Shown: positions 16,495 to 25,298, counted from the stretch's first letter. The stretch is DNA of 64,000 nucleotides from Bradyrhizobium ottawaense (GCF_002278135.3 NZ_CP029425.2:1054001-1118000), one strand, 5' to 3'. Numbers and translations: made by a program. Notes: generated by a model from the sequence alone, not told the origin.

Positions 16495-17531
16495 CCGTCG
16501 TGTGGAACGATGATCATAGGGGCGTGATCAACCACTTCGGTCAACCTTGCCCGGAGAAATACGGCCGCAAGACGGTCGAAAGCGTGGTGGCGGCACTGCA
16601 AGAGGGTAACCACGACACGCTGCTGTGCGAAGGTGATAAAGGACTGCTCGCGACGCTTGAGCGGTTCATGCCACCCGATTCGCAAGCCCGCCCTTCAGGG
16701 ATCGTTTTCAACATGGCGTACGGAATTCAGGGCGAGTGCCGCTACACGCACGTTCCGGCCATGCTCGAGATGGCTGGCGTTCCGTACACCGGCTCCAGCC
16801 CGCTCGGGCACGCACTGGCGCTCGACAAGGCCATTACCAAACAGCTCATCCGCGATTGCGGCGTGCCGACGCCGAACTTTCGTGTGATGCGTAGGGGCAC
16901 CGAGAGTACCGGCGATCTGTGCTTCCCGTTGGTAGTAAAGCCGCGTCATGAATCCACGAGCTTCGGATTGCAGCTCGTATATGAGCCCGCCCAGTTGAGA
17001 CAGGCCGTAGAAGTGATCGTCACGCAATATGCGCAGGATGCACTCGTAGAAGAATACATCGAAGGGCGGGAGATCTGCGTTGCCCTGCTGGGAAACGGAG
17101 AGCTTGAGGCGTTGCCTCTGGTGGAGCAGGACTTCGGCGAGCGCGAGACGCGTCTTATCACTTGGGAAGACAAGATGCACATGGCGGTCGTGGAGCCCCA
17201 GAAGATTTGCCCGGCGCAGGTCGGGAGCAATCTCGCGACAATACTGCGGGATATTTCGGTTGCGACCTTCCGCGCCTGCCGCTGCCGGGATTACGCCCGC
17301 GTCGACATCCGGATCGACCGCTCCGGGCACCCCTTTGTCCTGGAGATCAACTCGATGGCCGCACTCGGTATCGGCGCGTCTTATGTCCTGGCCGCGAAAG
17401 CCGCCGGGTACACCTTCTCGAGTTTGGTCAACGGTATCCTCGACGTCGCCCACGCGCGGTATTTCGGAACTGGCATTTCCCAGGCCGAACAACCGTCAAA
17501 TCGCGAGCGGATTTATTATGCCGCTGGGTAG
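16485..17531 (+). CDS. ATP-grasp ligase, D-Ala-D-Ala ligase-like
   Basis: A 348-residue protein with the D-Ala-D-Ala ligase fold: N-terminal RVAVVWNDDHRGV, GIVFNMAYGIQGECR (substrate-binding NxxxGxxGE type), HVPAMLEMAGVPYTGSSPLG, ATP-binding LVVKPRHESTSFGLQLV, LVEEYIEGREICVALLGNG, and the Mg-binding end DIRIDRSGHPFVLEINSMAA. These enzymes join an amine to a carboxylate through an acyl phosphate. GGGAGCAGCTC precedes the ATG. It is longer by about 40 residues than a standard Ddl and lacks the YxxK peptidoglycan context, so a role in making a small dipeptide or amide in this operon is more likely than cell-wall synthesis. Last gene of the operon; no clear terminator follows. Confidence 0.88.
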   Translation: MRVAVVWNDDHRGVINHFGQPCPEKYGRKTVESVVAALQEGNHDTLLCEGDKGLLATLERFMPPDSQARPSGIVFNMAYGIQGECRYTHVPAMLEMAGVPYTGSSPLGHALALDKAITKQLIRDCGVPTPNFRVMRRGTESTGDLCFPLVVKPRHESTSFGLQLVYEPAQLRQAVEVIVTQYAQDALVEEYIEGREICVALLGNGELEALPLVEQDFGERETRLITWEDKMHMAVVEPQKICPAQVGSNLATILRDISVATFRACRCRDYARVDIRIDRSGHPFVLEINSMAALGIGASYVLAAKAAGYTFSSLVNGILDVAHARYFGTGISQAEQPSNRERIYYAAG

Positions 17532-17811
17532 TGTGTTGAGAGCTGTCACTTTTTGTCGATCGTATGGTTCGGCGGAGCAACAATAGCGATGTTTGCACAG
17601 GCAAATGGAGGGCGGTTTTCCTGCCGGACTCGAAACTGATGATGCAGACGATCGCTGAAGCTGTGCGCTCGGGTTGTTGGTGCCGGCACTTCCGGAGGGA
17701 TGGGCGGAAACGGCTTGCGTGCGCGAAAGGACCTGGCGGGAAATGCGGCGACATATGCAGACCGCGATAACGACCGGTACCGACTGCCTCGTTATCTTAG
17801 CTTTACAGTTG

Positions 17812-17833
17812 GTGCGCCGGGAGACTGGCAAGG
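17812..17833 (+). other. Isolated group II intron 5' end
   Basis: The 22 bases beginning GTGCGCCGGGAGACTGG match the first 22 bases of the group II intron at 28064 except for one base. Sequence diverges straight after, into an IS110 transposase scrap, so it is an orphan fragment. Confidence 0.5.
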
Positions 17834-17922
17834 TGCATGGCTCGGATGTTTCAGGAGTCGTCATCTTTCGCAAGACGCTGCGACGAGATCAGCTCCTCAA
17901 ATTCTTCGCTAGCCGCCCGTGA
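17834..17922 (+). pseudogene. IS110 transposase scrap
   Basis: The frame VHGSDVSGVVIFRKTLRRDQ, LLKFFASRP then stop matches the N-terminal pattern of IS110 transposases (VHG.D..G.VVFRK.LRR.QLL.FFA), just after the first catalytic Asp. Only about 30 residues remain. Confidence 0.55.
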
Positions 17923-18083
17923 AGAATTCGGAAGCGATTGATACGTCGCGATGATTTAACCTGAGCAAGTATTCGATTTTGCAAGAAAGCCGGGGGGAGG
18001 GTCGGTTTCTTGCGTTTTGGGATACCGGATTTTGGTGGATCGTGATTCCTTTGACGGCAAGATTCGCTGTTGGAGAACGGGCC

Positions 18084-18340
18084 GTGAGTCAGCCGCGCGA
18101 CGATCGCCAGGACGACCTATTTCGGGCTTCTCTGGATGCGATCATCAACCTTCGTCATCCGCTGGTGCGGCTTGCGGCGGAGATTGATTGGGATTTTCTG
18201 GCGAAGCGCTTCAGCTCGGTGTGTCGCACCGGGCCGGGCCAGCCGCCGCTGCCAACGAGGCTCGTGGCCGGGCTGTTCATCCTCAAACATATGCACAATC
18301 TGTCTGACGAAGCGCTGTGCGGGCGGTGCTTGGAATGGAT
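18084..18340 (+). pseudogene. IS5-family transposase, N-terminal fragment
   Basis: GTG start, then SQPRDDRQDDLFRASLDAII, NLRHPLVRLAAEIDWDFLAK, PLPTRLVAGLFILKHMHNLS, DEALCGRCLEW, the N-terminal region of an IS5-type transposase (compare 48231-49127, a different member of the same group). It stops at about 18340, where IS256-type sequence in the opposite direction begins. Confidence 0.8.
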
Positions 18341-18872
18341 GCCGTCGGCCCAGATGTAGATGTAGCGCTTCGCCGACAGATCGCGCTTCTGCCACGCGGC
18401 GTGCTCGTCAATCCGACGTCCTGCAGCCGGCCGATCGCGGATGCCGACAACCCGCCAGCATCGTTGCCGAGCAGCGCCGGCAGCGCCTCGGAGAAGTCGC
18501 CGGTCGAGATCCCTTTCAGGTAAAGGATCGGCAGCAGTGTCTCGATCGACTTGGAGTGGCGCATGTTGGCCGCAGCATCGACGGAGAGAACCGGCGCCCA
18601 GGTAGCGGCCGCCTCGCGAGCGCGTACACGCGGCCGGCGGACGGCGACCGGACCGATGCCGGCCATCACCTCGCGCTCCGGCAGGTGACCGTGGCGCGCG
18701 ATGCGCTGGTGGCCGTCCGCGGTCTTCAAATCGGCATGCTGGCCGAGAAAGTCTGCGACTTTGGCCTCGACCGCCTTGGCGAGAAGGCACGTGCCCCGTT
18801 GCGCAAGACTTCTGTGAGTTGATCGTCAACGATTCCTGGCTGAATCGGCTGGATGACGTTATCGTTGGACAC
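18340..18872 (-). pseudogene. IS256/Mutator-family transposase, 5' half, frameshifted
   Basis: GTG start at 18872 with GAAGGAGCG upstream; reads SNDNVIQPIQPGIVDDQLTE, then in another frame KTADGHQRIARHGHLPEREV, GIGPVAVRRPRVRAREAA, ILYLKGISTGDFSEALPALL, then a third frame AWQKRDLSAKRYIYIWADGI. This is the N-terminal part of an IS256 transposase up to the first catalytic Asp (WADG). At least two frameshifts and loss of the 3' half make it dead. Confidence 0.85.
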
Positions 18873-19014
18873 GGCATATCGCTCCTTCGGTGGAGAAGTG
18901 GAGGCGTCAAGCCCCCCCACGGGGTGCCGCCTTTGCGATTCCGCCGTCACCAACTTTCAGCGATAGCTCTCTTGCGCTTCCCGCGCACCGGCCGGTTCAA
19001 TTCCAGAGGTGGCG

Positions 19015-19344
19015 CTACCTCACACCGATCTCATCCACCGCGTCCGCCAGCGTCCTCAGAAACGATTGGTGCCAATCATTTTCATCAGACAGCAGCCAAG
19101 CCGGTAGGCTGGCTACGTAGCGGCTCAGGGCGATTACGCCCGCAAGCGTAGTAGGCTTGGAGTGGATGAGCACGTCTGCATACTCCTCGAGAGCCAACCC
19201 TCTTTCCTCGCTGATCGCGTCGGCGGCATCAAACTCGGGACCTGCGACAAGTTTCGAGGATACCGATGCCGCGGCGGCGTGCTGCGCGGAAAGCTCGCGG
19301 TGACGCTCAATCACATCAAAAATCGTATCTAATTCAGTCGCCAT
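19015..19344 (-). CDS. Hypothetical protein
   Basis: A 109-residue acidic, helical protein starting MATELDTIFDVIERHRELSA and ending LRTLADAVDEIGVR. The middle (LALEEYADVLIHSKPTTLAG and IALSRYVASLPAWLL) has the even composition of real coding sequence. It reminds me of short rhizobial proteins found next to phage-like or IS genes, but I do not recognise a family. The start seven codons inside the longer frame is favoured because the extension MAWGKCA has no ribosome-binding site. Confidence 0.6.
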   Translation of the reverse strand: MATELDTIFDVIERHRELSAQHAAAASVSSKLVAGPEFDAADAISEERGLALEEYADVLIHSKPTTLAGVIALSRYVASLPAWLLSDENDWHQSFLRTLADAVDEIGVR

Positions 19345-19676
19345 GGCGCATTTGCCCCAGGCCACATCAGATCGGCACCAACCAATCTTGGTAGGTGCTT
19401 CCAGTCGTTCTCAGCGATACTGTCTGGTAGCGCCCTTGGAATTGAGCCTCTCGGGGAGGTGGTCGGTCTCGCTAATCCAAGGGCGAAGGCTGGCCACCGA
19501 AGTTTGCAGCGCGTGGTGGGGACAGCGCTTCCGGAGCCGTGAGCGCCGAGTCACCGCCGCCAACTTCACTGGCAGCGTGGGCGCGGCAGGAACAGCGGCG
19601 GGTTTTCACTCTCCACGGCGTCGAGTCATGTCCGCGTGCCTCCAAGTCCGCGTGTGCGCCGCAGAGTGGAGCAACC
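19345..19676. other. Intergenic stretch, nothing supported
   Basis: 332 bp between two small hypothetical genes that point away from each other. Promoters for both are expected here but no clear -35/-10 pair, operator or structured RNA was recognised. Confidence 0.35.
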
Positions 19677-19935
19677 ATGATGCCCACATTTATTGCCTCG
19701 TACGATCTAAAAGAGGCTAGGCCAGACCCGCACGAACACTTTCTTACAAATGCGATCGAGTACGGCTGGTTTCCCTGGATTCTGGACCATGACGACACTC
19801 TATTTACTCTTCCGAACACCACCTTGGAGGGTTCGTTTGTCGACCAAACGCAAGCGGTCGCAGCACTCAACGCAGCAAGGATAGAGACGGAAAAAGAGCT
19901 TGGGATCACGGTCATGATGGAAAAATGGATCGTTT
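19677..19935 (+). CDS. Small conserved-looking protein, 3' end replaced by IS
   Basis: Starts MMPTFIASYDLKEARPDPHE and continues EYGWFPWILDHDDTLFTLPN, GSFVDQTQAVAALNAARIET, GITVMMEKWIV. The beta-alpha-beta outline (FIASYDL at the start, LPNTTLEGSF in the middle, MEKWIV at the end) resembles small SinR-like/Cas2-like ferredoxin-fold proteins, although I would not assign nuclease or RNA-binding function. The coding sequence runs into the end of an IS3-type element around 19930; the last ~20 residues before the stop at 20001-20003 are IS sequence, so the native end is lost or nearly so. Confidence 0.55.
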
Positions 19936-20544
19936 CCCTCGGATGCGTTTTCGTTCTGCGAGGATCGCCTCGGCCCTGCCGAAGTAGGCATCGGCTGCTG
20001 TGAGGTTGTCGATGCTCTCATGATAACGGACGTGATTGTAGTGTTCGACGAAGGCCCGTACCTGACGTTCGAGATCACCGGGCAGGTAGTAGTTGTCGAG
20101 CAGGATGCGGTTCTTCAGCGTCTGATGCCAGCGCTCGATCTTTCCGCTCGATCTTTCCCTGGGTCATGGTACGGAGCGCCGCGCACATGCTGCATGCCCT
20201 TCTGGTCGAGCCACTTGGCCAGATCGTCCGCCACGTAACTCGAACCATTGTCGCTGAGAAGCCTTGGCCGGTGCGCGACGGCGATGTGGTCAAGGCCGGA
20301 TACAGCGAGTGCCTGGTCGAGGGTGGCTGTGACGTCGGAAGCGCACATGGTGGGACCAAGCCTCCAGGCCACGATGTAGCGCGAGAAGTCGTCAAGCACG
20401 GTCGAGAGATAGTACCACCCCCATCCGGTGATCTTGAGGTAGGTGAAGTCGGTCTGCCAGAGCTGACTGACGGCCGTCGTCTTGTCCTTGAACTCGTTCG
20501 CGGCCTTGATCACCACATAGGCCGGGCTGGTGATGAGGTCATGC
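19935..20544 (-). pseudogene. IS3-type orfB, C-terminal two thirds
   Basis: Frame reads YVVIKAANEFKDKTTAVSQL, WQTDFTYLKITGWGWYYLST (first catalytic Asp), LLSDNGSSYVADDLAKWLDQ (second Asp), then after a 13-bp local duplication of GCTCGATCTTTCC that shifts the frame, ERWHQTLKNR (Glu), DNYYLPGDLERQVRAFVEHY and YHESIDNLTAADAYFGRAEA. The frameshift plus the nested insertion make it non-functional. Confidence 0.88.
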
Positions 20545-20693
20545 GCCAGAGCTGGCCCCGGTTGTTTGGACAGCGCCCCGCTGGATTTAAGTGGATTCCT
20601 GCCGGGTTATGCTGAACGCGAGGCTTTACGGTTTTGTCGTTGCGTCGGGAGGGCGTAGCCCGACCAGAGCGACGACAAAACCGTCGGCGACGG

Positions 20694-20945
20694 TCATGCG
20701 GCCATCACCATAGCTTGCGTGCCGAAGTAAGCCTCGTCGGGCGTGCGCCCGTCAAGGCTCGAGTGAGGGCGTCCCTGATTGTAGAAGGCCAGATACTTGG
20801 CAATTGACGCTAGCGCCTCGGACACGCTGTCGTAGGCGCGGAGATAAACTTCTTCGTATTTGACCGTGCGCCAGAGCCGCTCGACAAACACGTTGTCGCG
20901 CCAGGCGCCCTTGCCGTCCATGCTGATGGCGATCTTCGCGTCCAG
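20694..20945 (-). pseudogene. IS3 orfB copy B, C-terminal part
   Basis: Reads MDGKGAWRDNVFVERLWRTV, KYEEVYLRAYDSVSEALASI, AKYLAFYNQGRPHSSLDGRT, PDEAYFG, the end of the rve catalytic domain with the last Glu (FVERLWR). Continues on the far side of the IS21 element at 23539. Confidence 0.9.
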
Positions 20946-21043
20946 CTGCGGATTTCACGGATCGTGAGCATCGATTTCGCGCGATCGTGAGCACTGAATT
21001 CAGACGATCGTGAGCAGCCCGCTACGGCCGATGGGAGATAGAG

Positions 21044-21805
21044 TCAGTGTTCTGGTTGGCCGTCAAGGGTGATGGTTTTGGCGCTGCGTTTTCGCATGCT
21101 TTCTCCGGTGAGCTGGAGGCGGTGGGCGTTGTGGACGAGGCGATCGAGAATGGCGTCGGCGACCGTGGGGTCCCCAATGGCTCCATGCCAGGTGTCCACG
21201 GGGAGCTGACTTGTGACGATGGTGGATGCGCGGCCATGTCGGTCCTCGAGGATTTCGAGCAGATCGCGGCGTTCCGCGGCGGTGAGCACCGATAGTCCCC
21301 AATCATCCAAAATCAGAAGCTGAGCGCGGCCGAGGCTTTTGAGGAGCCGGGCGTAACGTCCGTCTCCGCGCGCGAGCGCGAGCGCCTCGAACAGCCTTGG
21401 AACGCGATGATAGAGGACTGATCGGTTGTCGCGGCAGGCCTTGTGGCCGAGCGCGCAGGCTAACCAACTTTTGCCCAGGCCGGTTGCCCCGGTGACGAGC
21501 AAATTCTCGTGGCGATCGATCCAGCGACCTTCGACGAGTTTGGCGAAAACGGCGCGGTCGATGCCCCGCGGGGTGCGCAGATCGACGTCCTCGACGCAAG
21601 CAGTCTGGCGCAGTGCGGCGATCTTGAGGCGCGTGGTGAGCCGCCTGGTGTCGCGTTCGGCGGCTTCGCGGTCGACCAACAGGCCGATGCGATCTTCGAA
21701 CGGCAGGGCTTCGAGATCGGGCGATCGGCGCTGCTCCTCGAAGGCCTTGGCCATTCCGGTCAGGCCAAGCTCGATCAGCCGTTCGTGGGTTGGGTGGTTA
21801 AGCAT
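21044..21805 (-). CDS. istB: IS21 helper ATPase IstB
   Basis: A 253-residue AAA+ protein: Walker A GATGLGKSW, Walker B LLILDDWGLS, sensor-1 ASTIVTSQLPVDTWH. IstB assembles on DNA and stimulates IstA during IS21 transposition. It starts MLNHPTHERLIELGLTGMAK, 18 bp after the istA stop, and the full family length is present. Confidence 0.95.
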   Translation of the reverse strand: MLNHPTHERLIELGLTGMAKAFEEQRRSPDLEALPFEDRIGLLVDREAAERDTRRLTTRLKIAALRQTACVEDVDLRTPRGIDRAVFAKLVEGRWIDRHENLLVTGATGLGKSWLACALGHKACRDNRSVLYHRVPRLFEALALARGDGRYARLLKSLGRAQLLILDDWGLSVLTAAERRDLLEILEDRHGRASTIVTSQLPVDTWHGAIGDPTVADAILDRLVHNAHRLQLTGESMRKRSAKTITLDGQPEH

Positions 21806-21823
21806 GCCGGGTCTCTCCTTGCT

Positions 21824-23365
21824 TCAGTGGAAGTAGTCGCGTCCGCGGATGTTGCCGTGGCGCAGGGGCTGGTGCTCGAAAGATTCGTCGAAGAACGTGC
21901 GATCGAGGCCGTTCTGGAGGATCGATCTAATCGAGGCGACGGAGCGCGCCTTGATGAGGATGCCCCTCCGGCAGGCTGCGTCGAGGCGTTCGGCGCCGTA
22001 GCTTTTGACGAGCGCCAGAATGCCAAGGCAGGTTCGAAAGCCTTGTTCTGGATGGGGCCGGGCGTCGATCACGGCCTGGAAAAACGCTGCTGTCGAAGGA
22101 CCGATCCGCTCGCCGGCGGCGATCACCGCGGCGGGGGTCCATTCGCCGTAGCGGCGATGGGCGCTGGGCATGTGGTCGGCGATGGTGGTGTGTCCGCGTC
22201 GGTTGGGCGCGCGGGCATGGCTGGCGATCCGCTGGCCCTTGTGGAAGATCTCGACCGTCCGATCGTCGATACGGGCATCGACCAGCTCGCCAATCAGACG
22301 ATACGGCGCGGAGTACCAATGGCCGTCGACCTCGACATGATAATCGGGAGCGAGGCGGCAGCGCTTCCAGCGTGCGAAGGCATAAGGCTGATCTGGCAGC
22401 GGGGTTAGCTTGGGTTTGTCGAGTTCGGCAAACAGTTCGGCGCGGCTTGAGCCGAAGCCACGCATTTGACGAGCATTGAGTTCGTCGACGAGTGTCTTGA
22501 TGGCGGCGTTGAGCTCGGCCCGGGAAAAGAAGCGCTGATTGCGCAGCCGGGCCAGAATCCAGCGCTGGGCGATTTGCACCGCGACCTCGACCTTCGCCTT
22601 GTCTTTTGGGCGCCGCGGCCGTGCGGCGAGAATGGCCGTGCCGTAATGGCTCGCCATCTCGGCATAAGTGCGATTGAGGCCGGGATCGTAGCGGTCGGGG
22701 TTGCTGACGGCGGCTTTGAGGTTGTCGCAGACCACGAACGTCGGCGCACCGCTCAAAAACGTGAACAAGTTGACGTGGGCCCGGATCCAGTCGGCCAAGC
22801 TCTCGCTGGGGCAGGCCTCGGCGTAGGTGTAGTTCGAAGCGCCCATCGCCGCGACGAACAGCTTCATCGGCTGCACTTCCCCGGTCAGGGGATCGACGAT
22901 GTCGATGGTGTCGCCGGCGAAATCCACGAACACCTTCTCGCCGCCCAGATGAATCTGCCGCATCGAAGGTCGGACCCGCCCCTTCCAGGCCTCGTAGGTA
23001 GTGCAGAACCACGTGTACCCGAAACCGTCGGGATTAACGGCGCGATACTCCTCCCAGAGCAGGCGACGGGTTACGTTGCGCCGGCGGAGCTCCTTATCGA
23101 TGTAGCTCCAGTCGGGCACCGGCCGCTGCGGGCTCTGAGACGCTGGTCGTGGGGCTGGGAAAAGCAAAAGCTCCAGGTCTTCATCGGTCATTCCCTCCGG
23201 AAGCGGCCAGCTCAACCCAGCAGAGCGGGCGCGGCTCAGGTAGCTGTGCACAACGCCGTTGCTGACGCCCACGCTCCGCGCGATGGCCCGCTCTGGCAGG
23301 CCTTGAAAATGTTCTAACCGAAGGACTTCCTTGATCCGGCGCATCGACAATCTCTGGGTAGGCAT
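21824..23365 (-). CDS. istA: IS21 transposase IstA
   Basis: A 513-residue transposase: N-terminal helix-turn-helix MRRIKEVLRLEHFQGLPERA with AIARSVGVSNGVVHSYL, rve catalytic core with Asp in VFVDFAGDTIDIV, Asp in FVVCDNLKAAV and Glu in KDKAKVEVAVQI, then the C-terminal beta-barrel region YHVEVDGHWYSAPYRLIGE. No frameshift. Together with istB this element could still move. Confidence 0.95.
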   Translation of the reverse strand: MPTQRLSMRRIKEVLRLEHFQGLPERAIARSVGVSNGVVHSYLSRARSAGLSWPLPEGMTDEDLELLLFPAPRPASQSPQRPVPDWSYIDKELRRRNVTRRLLWEEYRAVNPDGFGYTWFCTTYEAWKGRVRPSMRQIHLGGEKVFVDFAGDTIDIVDPLTGEVQPMKLFVAAMGASNYTYAEACPSESLADWIRAHVNLFTFLSGAPTFVVCDNLKAAVSNPDRYDPGLNRTYAEMASHYGTAILAARPRRPKDKAKVEVAVQIAQRWILARLRNQRFFSRAELNAAIKTLVDELNARQMRGFGSSRAELFAELDKPKLTPLPDQPYAFARWKRCRLAPDYHVEVDGHWYSAPYRLIGELVDARIDDRTVEIFHKGQRIASHARAPNRRGHTTIADHMPSAHRRYGEWTPAAVIAAGERIGPSTAAFFQAVIDARPHPEQGFRTCLGILALVKSYGAERLDAACRRGILIKARSVASIRSILQNGLDRTFFDESFEHQPLRHGNIRGRDYFH

Positions 23366-23545
23366 TGGGCTTCCTCGTTAACCACGAGGTCATCCCTAAG
23401 CCGGTTGAGTTGTCGGCCGAAGCGCTGCAAGGCTCCGAAAGCCTTGCTCACGATCCCGCGAAATCGTTGCTCACGATCGTCTGAAATCTCTGCTCACGAT
23501 CCCCTGAAATCCGCGCTCACGATCCCGCGAAACGCGCACGTCCAG

Positions 23546-24120
23546 CAGCACATCGGTGAACTCGAGGCTGGTGAACTGGCTGCCCTGATCCGTGTTGAAA
23601 ATCTCGGGCCTGCCGTGCTTCGCCAGCGCCTCCTGGACCGCTTCGACGCAGAAGGCCGCCTCCATTGTGATCGAGACGCGATGGGCCAGGACCCGTCGGC
23701 TGAACACATCGACGACCGCCGCGAGATAGACGAAGCCACCCGCATCGGAATGTAGGTGATGTCCATTGCCCACGCATGGTCGGGCCGCTCGATCTTCAAT
23801 CCGCGCAACAGGTACGGGTAGATCTTGTGACCCGGAGCCGGCTTGCTCGTGTTCGGGCGACGATAGACCGCCTCGATCCGCATGCGCTTCATCAGCGTCG
23901 CGATGTGGCGGCGACCGGCGTATACGCCCTCCCGCCGCAGCAACGATCGCAGCATACGCGCTCCCGCGAAGGGATAATCGAGATGCAGCTCATCGAGCCG
24001 ACGCATCAAGGCAAGGTCCTCGGCCGAAACTGGCCGAGGTTCATAGTAGACCGTGCTGCGAGCCAGCTTCAGGACCTTCGCCTGGCGCACGATAGAAAGA
24101 TCATGACCGCGGTCGATCAT
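23546..24120 (-). pseudogene. IS3 orfB copy B, N-terminal part
   Basis: Starts MIDRGHDLSIVRQAKVLKLA and runs through HTH_21 and DHAWAMDITYIPM (first catalytic Asp). A base is missing near 23738 (ACGAAGCCACCCGCATCGG, where copy A has ACGAAGCCACGCCGCATCGG), shifting the frame before the second Asp, and the IS21 insertion then removes continuity. Copy A is broken at a different place, so neither copy encodes a full OrfB. Confidence 0.9.
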
Positions 24121-24422
24121 CGCTTTGCGCTCAGCAGGCCCGCCTTGGTGAGCGCGCCGGACAAAAAATCGTTTTCCAACGCCAGCTCGCCGATCTTGGC
24201 ATGTAACGCCTTCAAATCGACCGGCGTCTCGGCCGATGTCTTGTCATGCCCAAACACGCCGGCGGCGCCTTCCAGGAGCTGGTTTTTCCAGATCGTGATC
24301 TGGTTCGGATGAACATCAAACAGTTGCGCCAGCTCCGCCAGTGTCTTGTCGCCTTTGACCGCAGCCAAAGCAACCTTCGCCTTGAATGCCGGAGAATGCG
24401 TCCGGCGGCTCTTCTTCGTCAT
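24117..24422 (-). CDS. IS3 orfA, copy B
   Basis: 101 residues, protein identical to copy A (8742-9047): MTKKSRRTHSPAFKAKVALA, HTH and leucine-rich tail. Stop overlaps the orfB start as ATGA. Likely inactive in practice because orfB is destroyed, although it could still bind the ends of related elements. Confidence 0.88.
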   Translation of the reverse strand: MTKKSRRTHSPAFKAKVALAAVKGDKTLAELAQLFDVHPNQITIWKNQLLEGAAGVFGHDKTSAETPVDLKALHAKIGELALENDFLSGALTKAGLLSAKR

Positions 24423-24513
24423 CTTCGCTCCTGATTCGCAGCAAGAATCCTCGCCGCTGTCAGGCAGAAAATCCACTCAAGCTACTGTCCGAATTTGCGG
24501 GGCCAGCTCTGCC

Positions 24514-24842
24514 TTCAGCAGCCGGTAGACCGAGGCCTCGGATACAAAGTACTTTCGTTCGTCGGTGAACCGCACGGCCAGCTCGCGTGGCGACAGCTCA
24601 GGCAACTCCAACGCCAGGTCGATGATCTGACCCCGCACATCGTCGGGGATGCGATTCCAGACCCGGTCTGGTCGAGACCGGTGATCGGCCAGCGCTTCAA
24701 CGCCTCCCTCGCGGTAGCGATCATACCAGCGATAGAATGTGGCGCGCGGGATACCGAGCTTGTCCAGCGTGCGCTTGGCGGGAAGATGCGATTGCTCGAC
24801 CTGCTGGATGATCTCGGCCTTCTCAGAGGCGGGATACCTCAT
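24514..24842 (-). pseudogene. IS3-type orfB, N-terminal part
   Basis: Starts MRYPASEKAEIIQQVEQSHL with CCTTCTTCAT-type spacing absent but GAGGACGAGGC upstream; contains AKRTLDKLGIPRATFYRWYD, REGGVEALADHRSRPDRVWN and LSPRELAVRFTDERKYFVSE. It ends in ASVYRLLKAE at the inserted IS3 copy B. The continuation is at 20544. Confidence 0.85.
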
Positions 24843-24887
24843 GCCTCGTCCTCCCCCTCTCTCACCCGACAGGTGAATGCGGAGCAT

Positions 24888-25298
24888 TCACCTATAGAGC
24901 CCGTTCATGCTATTTTTGAGCAGACGGTTCTCCAGGGTCAGATCGGCTACGGCCTCCTTCAGGGCAACAGTCTCCCGGCGGAGATCCTTCACCTCGCCGG
25001 AGGTCGCAGCTCGTGCCGTGTCGCCCGCCAGGCGGCGCTTGCCGGCCTCGAGGAACTCCTTGGACCAGCCGTAATACATCGAGGCGGCAATGCCCTCGCG
25101 GCGACAGAGCTCGGAGATATTTTCCTCGCCGCGCAATCCTTCCAGCACAATGCGGATCTTCTCCTCCGACGAATAATGCCGGCGGGTTTGTCGCAGAATG
25201 TCTTTTAGAACTTGTTCTGCGGCACTTTGCCCGGTACGGATTTCTGCTTCATCTTCGCTCCTGGTGGCTACGATGAACCAGAAATCCTCCCTCCGCAA
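24888..25298 (-). CDS. IS3-type orfA
   Basis: An OrfA with helix-turn-helix (RHYSSEEKIRIVLEGLRGEE, NISELCRREGIAASMYYGWS) and leucine-zipper region (DLRRETVALKEAVADLTLEN). The exact start is uncertain: the frame is open from 25298 (MRREDFWFIVATRSE), but family members begin near EIRTGQSAAEQVL. No downstream orfB partner is intact. Confidence 0.8.
   Translation of the reverse strand: MRREDFWFIVATRSEDEAEIRTGQSAAEQVLKDILRQTRRHYSSEEKIRIVLEGLRGEENISELCRREGIAASMYYGWSKEFLEAGKRRLAGDTARAATSGEVKDLRRETVALKEAVADLTLENRLLKNSMNGLYR

Larger units (their letters stand above)
17532..18083. other. Remnant-filled gap after the operon
   Basis: No intact gene. Contents recognised: a 22-bp copy of a group II intron 5' end (17812-17833) and an IS110 N-terminal scrap (17834-17922). 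The first 280 bp have overlapping short frames in several phases but no domain or start signal. Confidence 0.5.
20946..23538 (-). mobile_element. IS21-family element, apparently intact
   Basis: Flanked by a 7-bp direct repeat CGTCCAG (20939-20945 and 23539-23545). Ends are TGCGGATTTCACGGATCG at the left and the inverse of TGCGCGTTTCGCGGGATCG at the right, each followed by further copies of the ATCGTGAGC motif (three at the left, four at the right), the multiple transposase-binding sites of IS21 termini. Carries intact istA and istB. Confidence 0.92.
20548..24510 (-). mobile_element. IS3-family element, copy B, split by IS21
   Basis: Terminal repeats AGAGCTGGCCCCGG at 20548 and CGGGGCCAGCTCT ending at 24510, flanked by GCC direct repeats. 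Same element as copy A (7773-9135). An IS21-type element with a 7-bp CGTCCAG duplication is inserted in orfB. Confidence 0.9.

Noticed and set aside
16485..17531. Housekeeping D-Ala-D-Ala ligase (ddl)
   Set aside because: Operon context, sigma-54 promoter and lack of cell-wall neighbours argue for a specialised ligase; only the fold is shared.
20946..21020. Repeated ATCGTGAGC units as a CRISPR-like array
   Set aside because: They are the multiple transposase-binding sites at the IS21 ends, mirrored at 23440-23538; spacers are irregular and short.
22466..23317. 283-codon plus frame
   Set aside because: Antisense to the intact istA gene.
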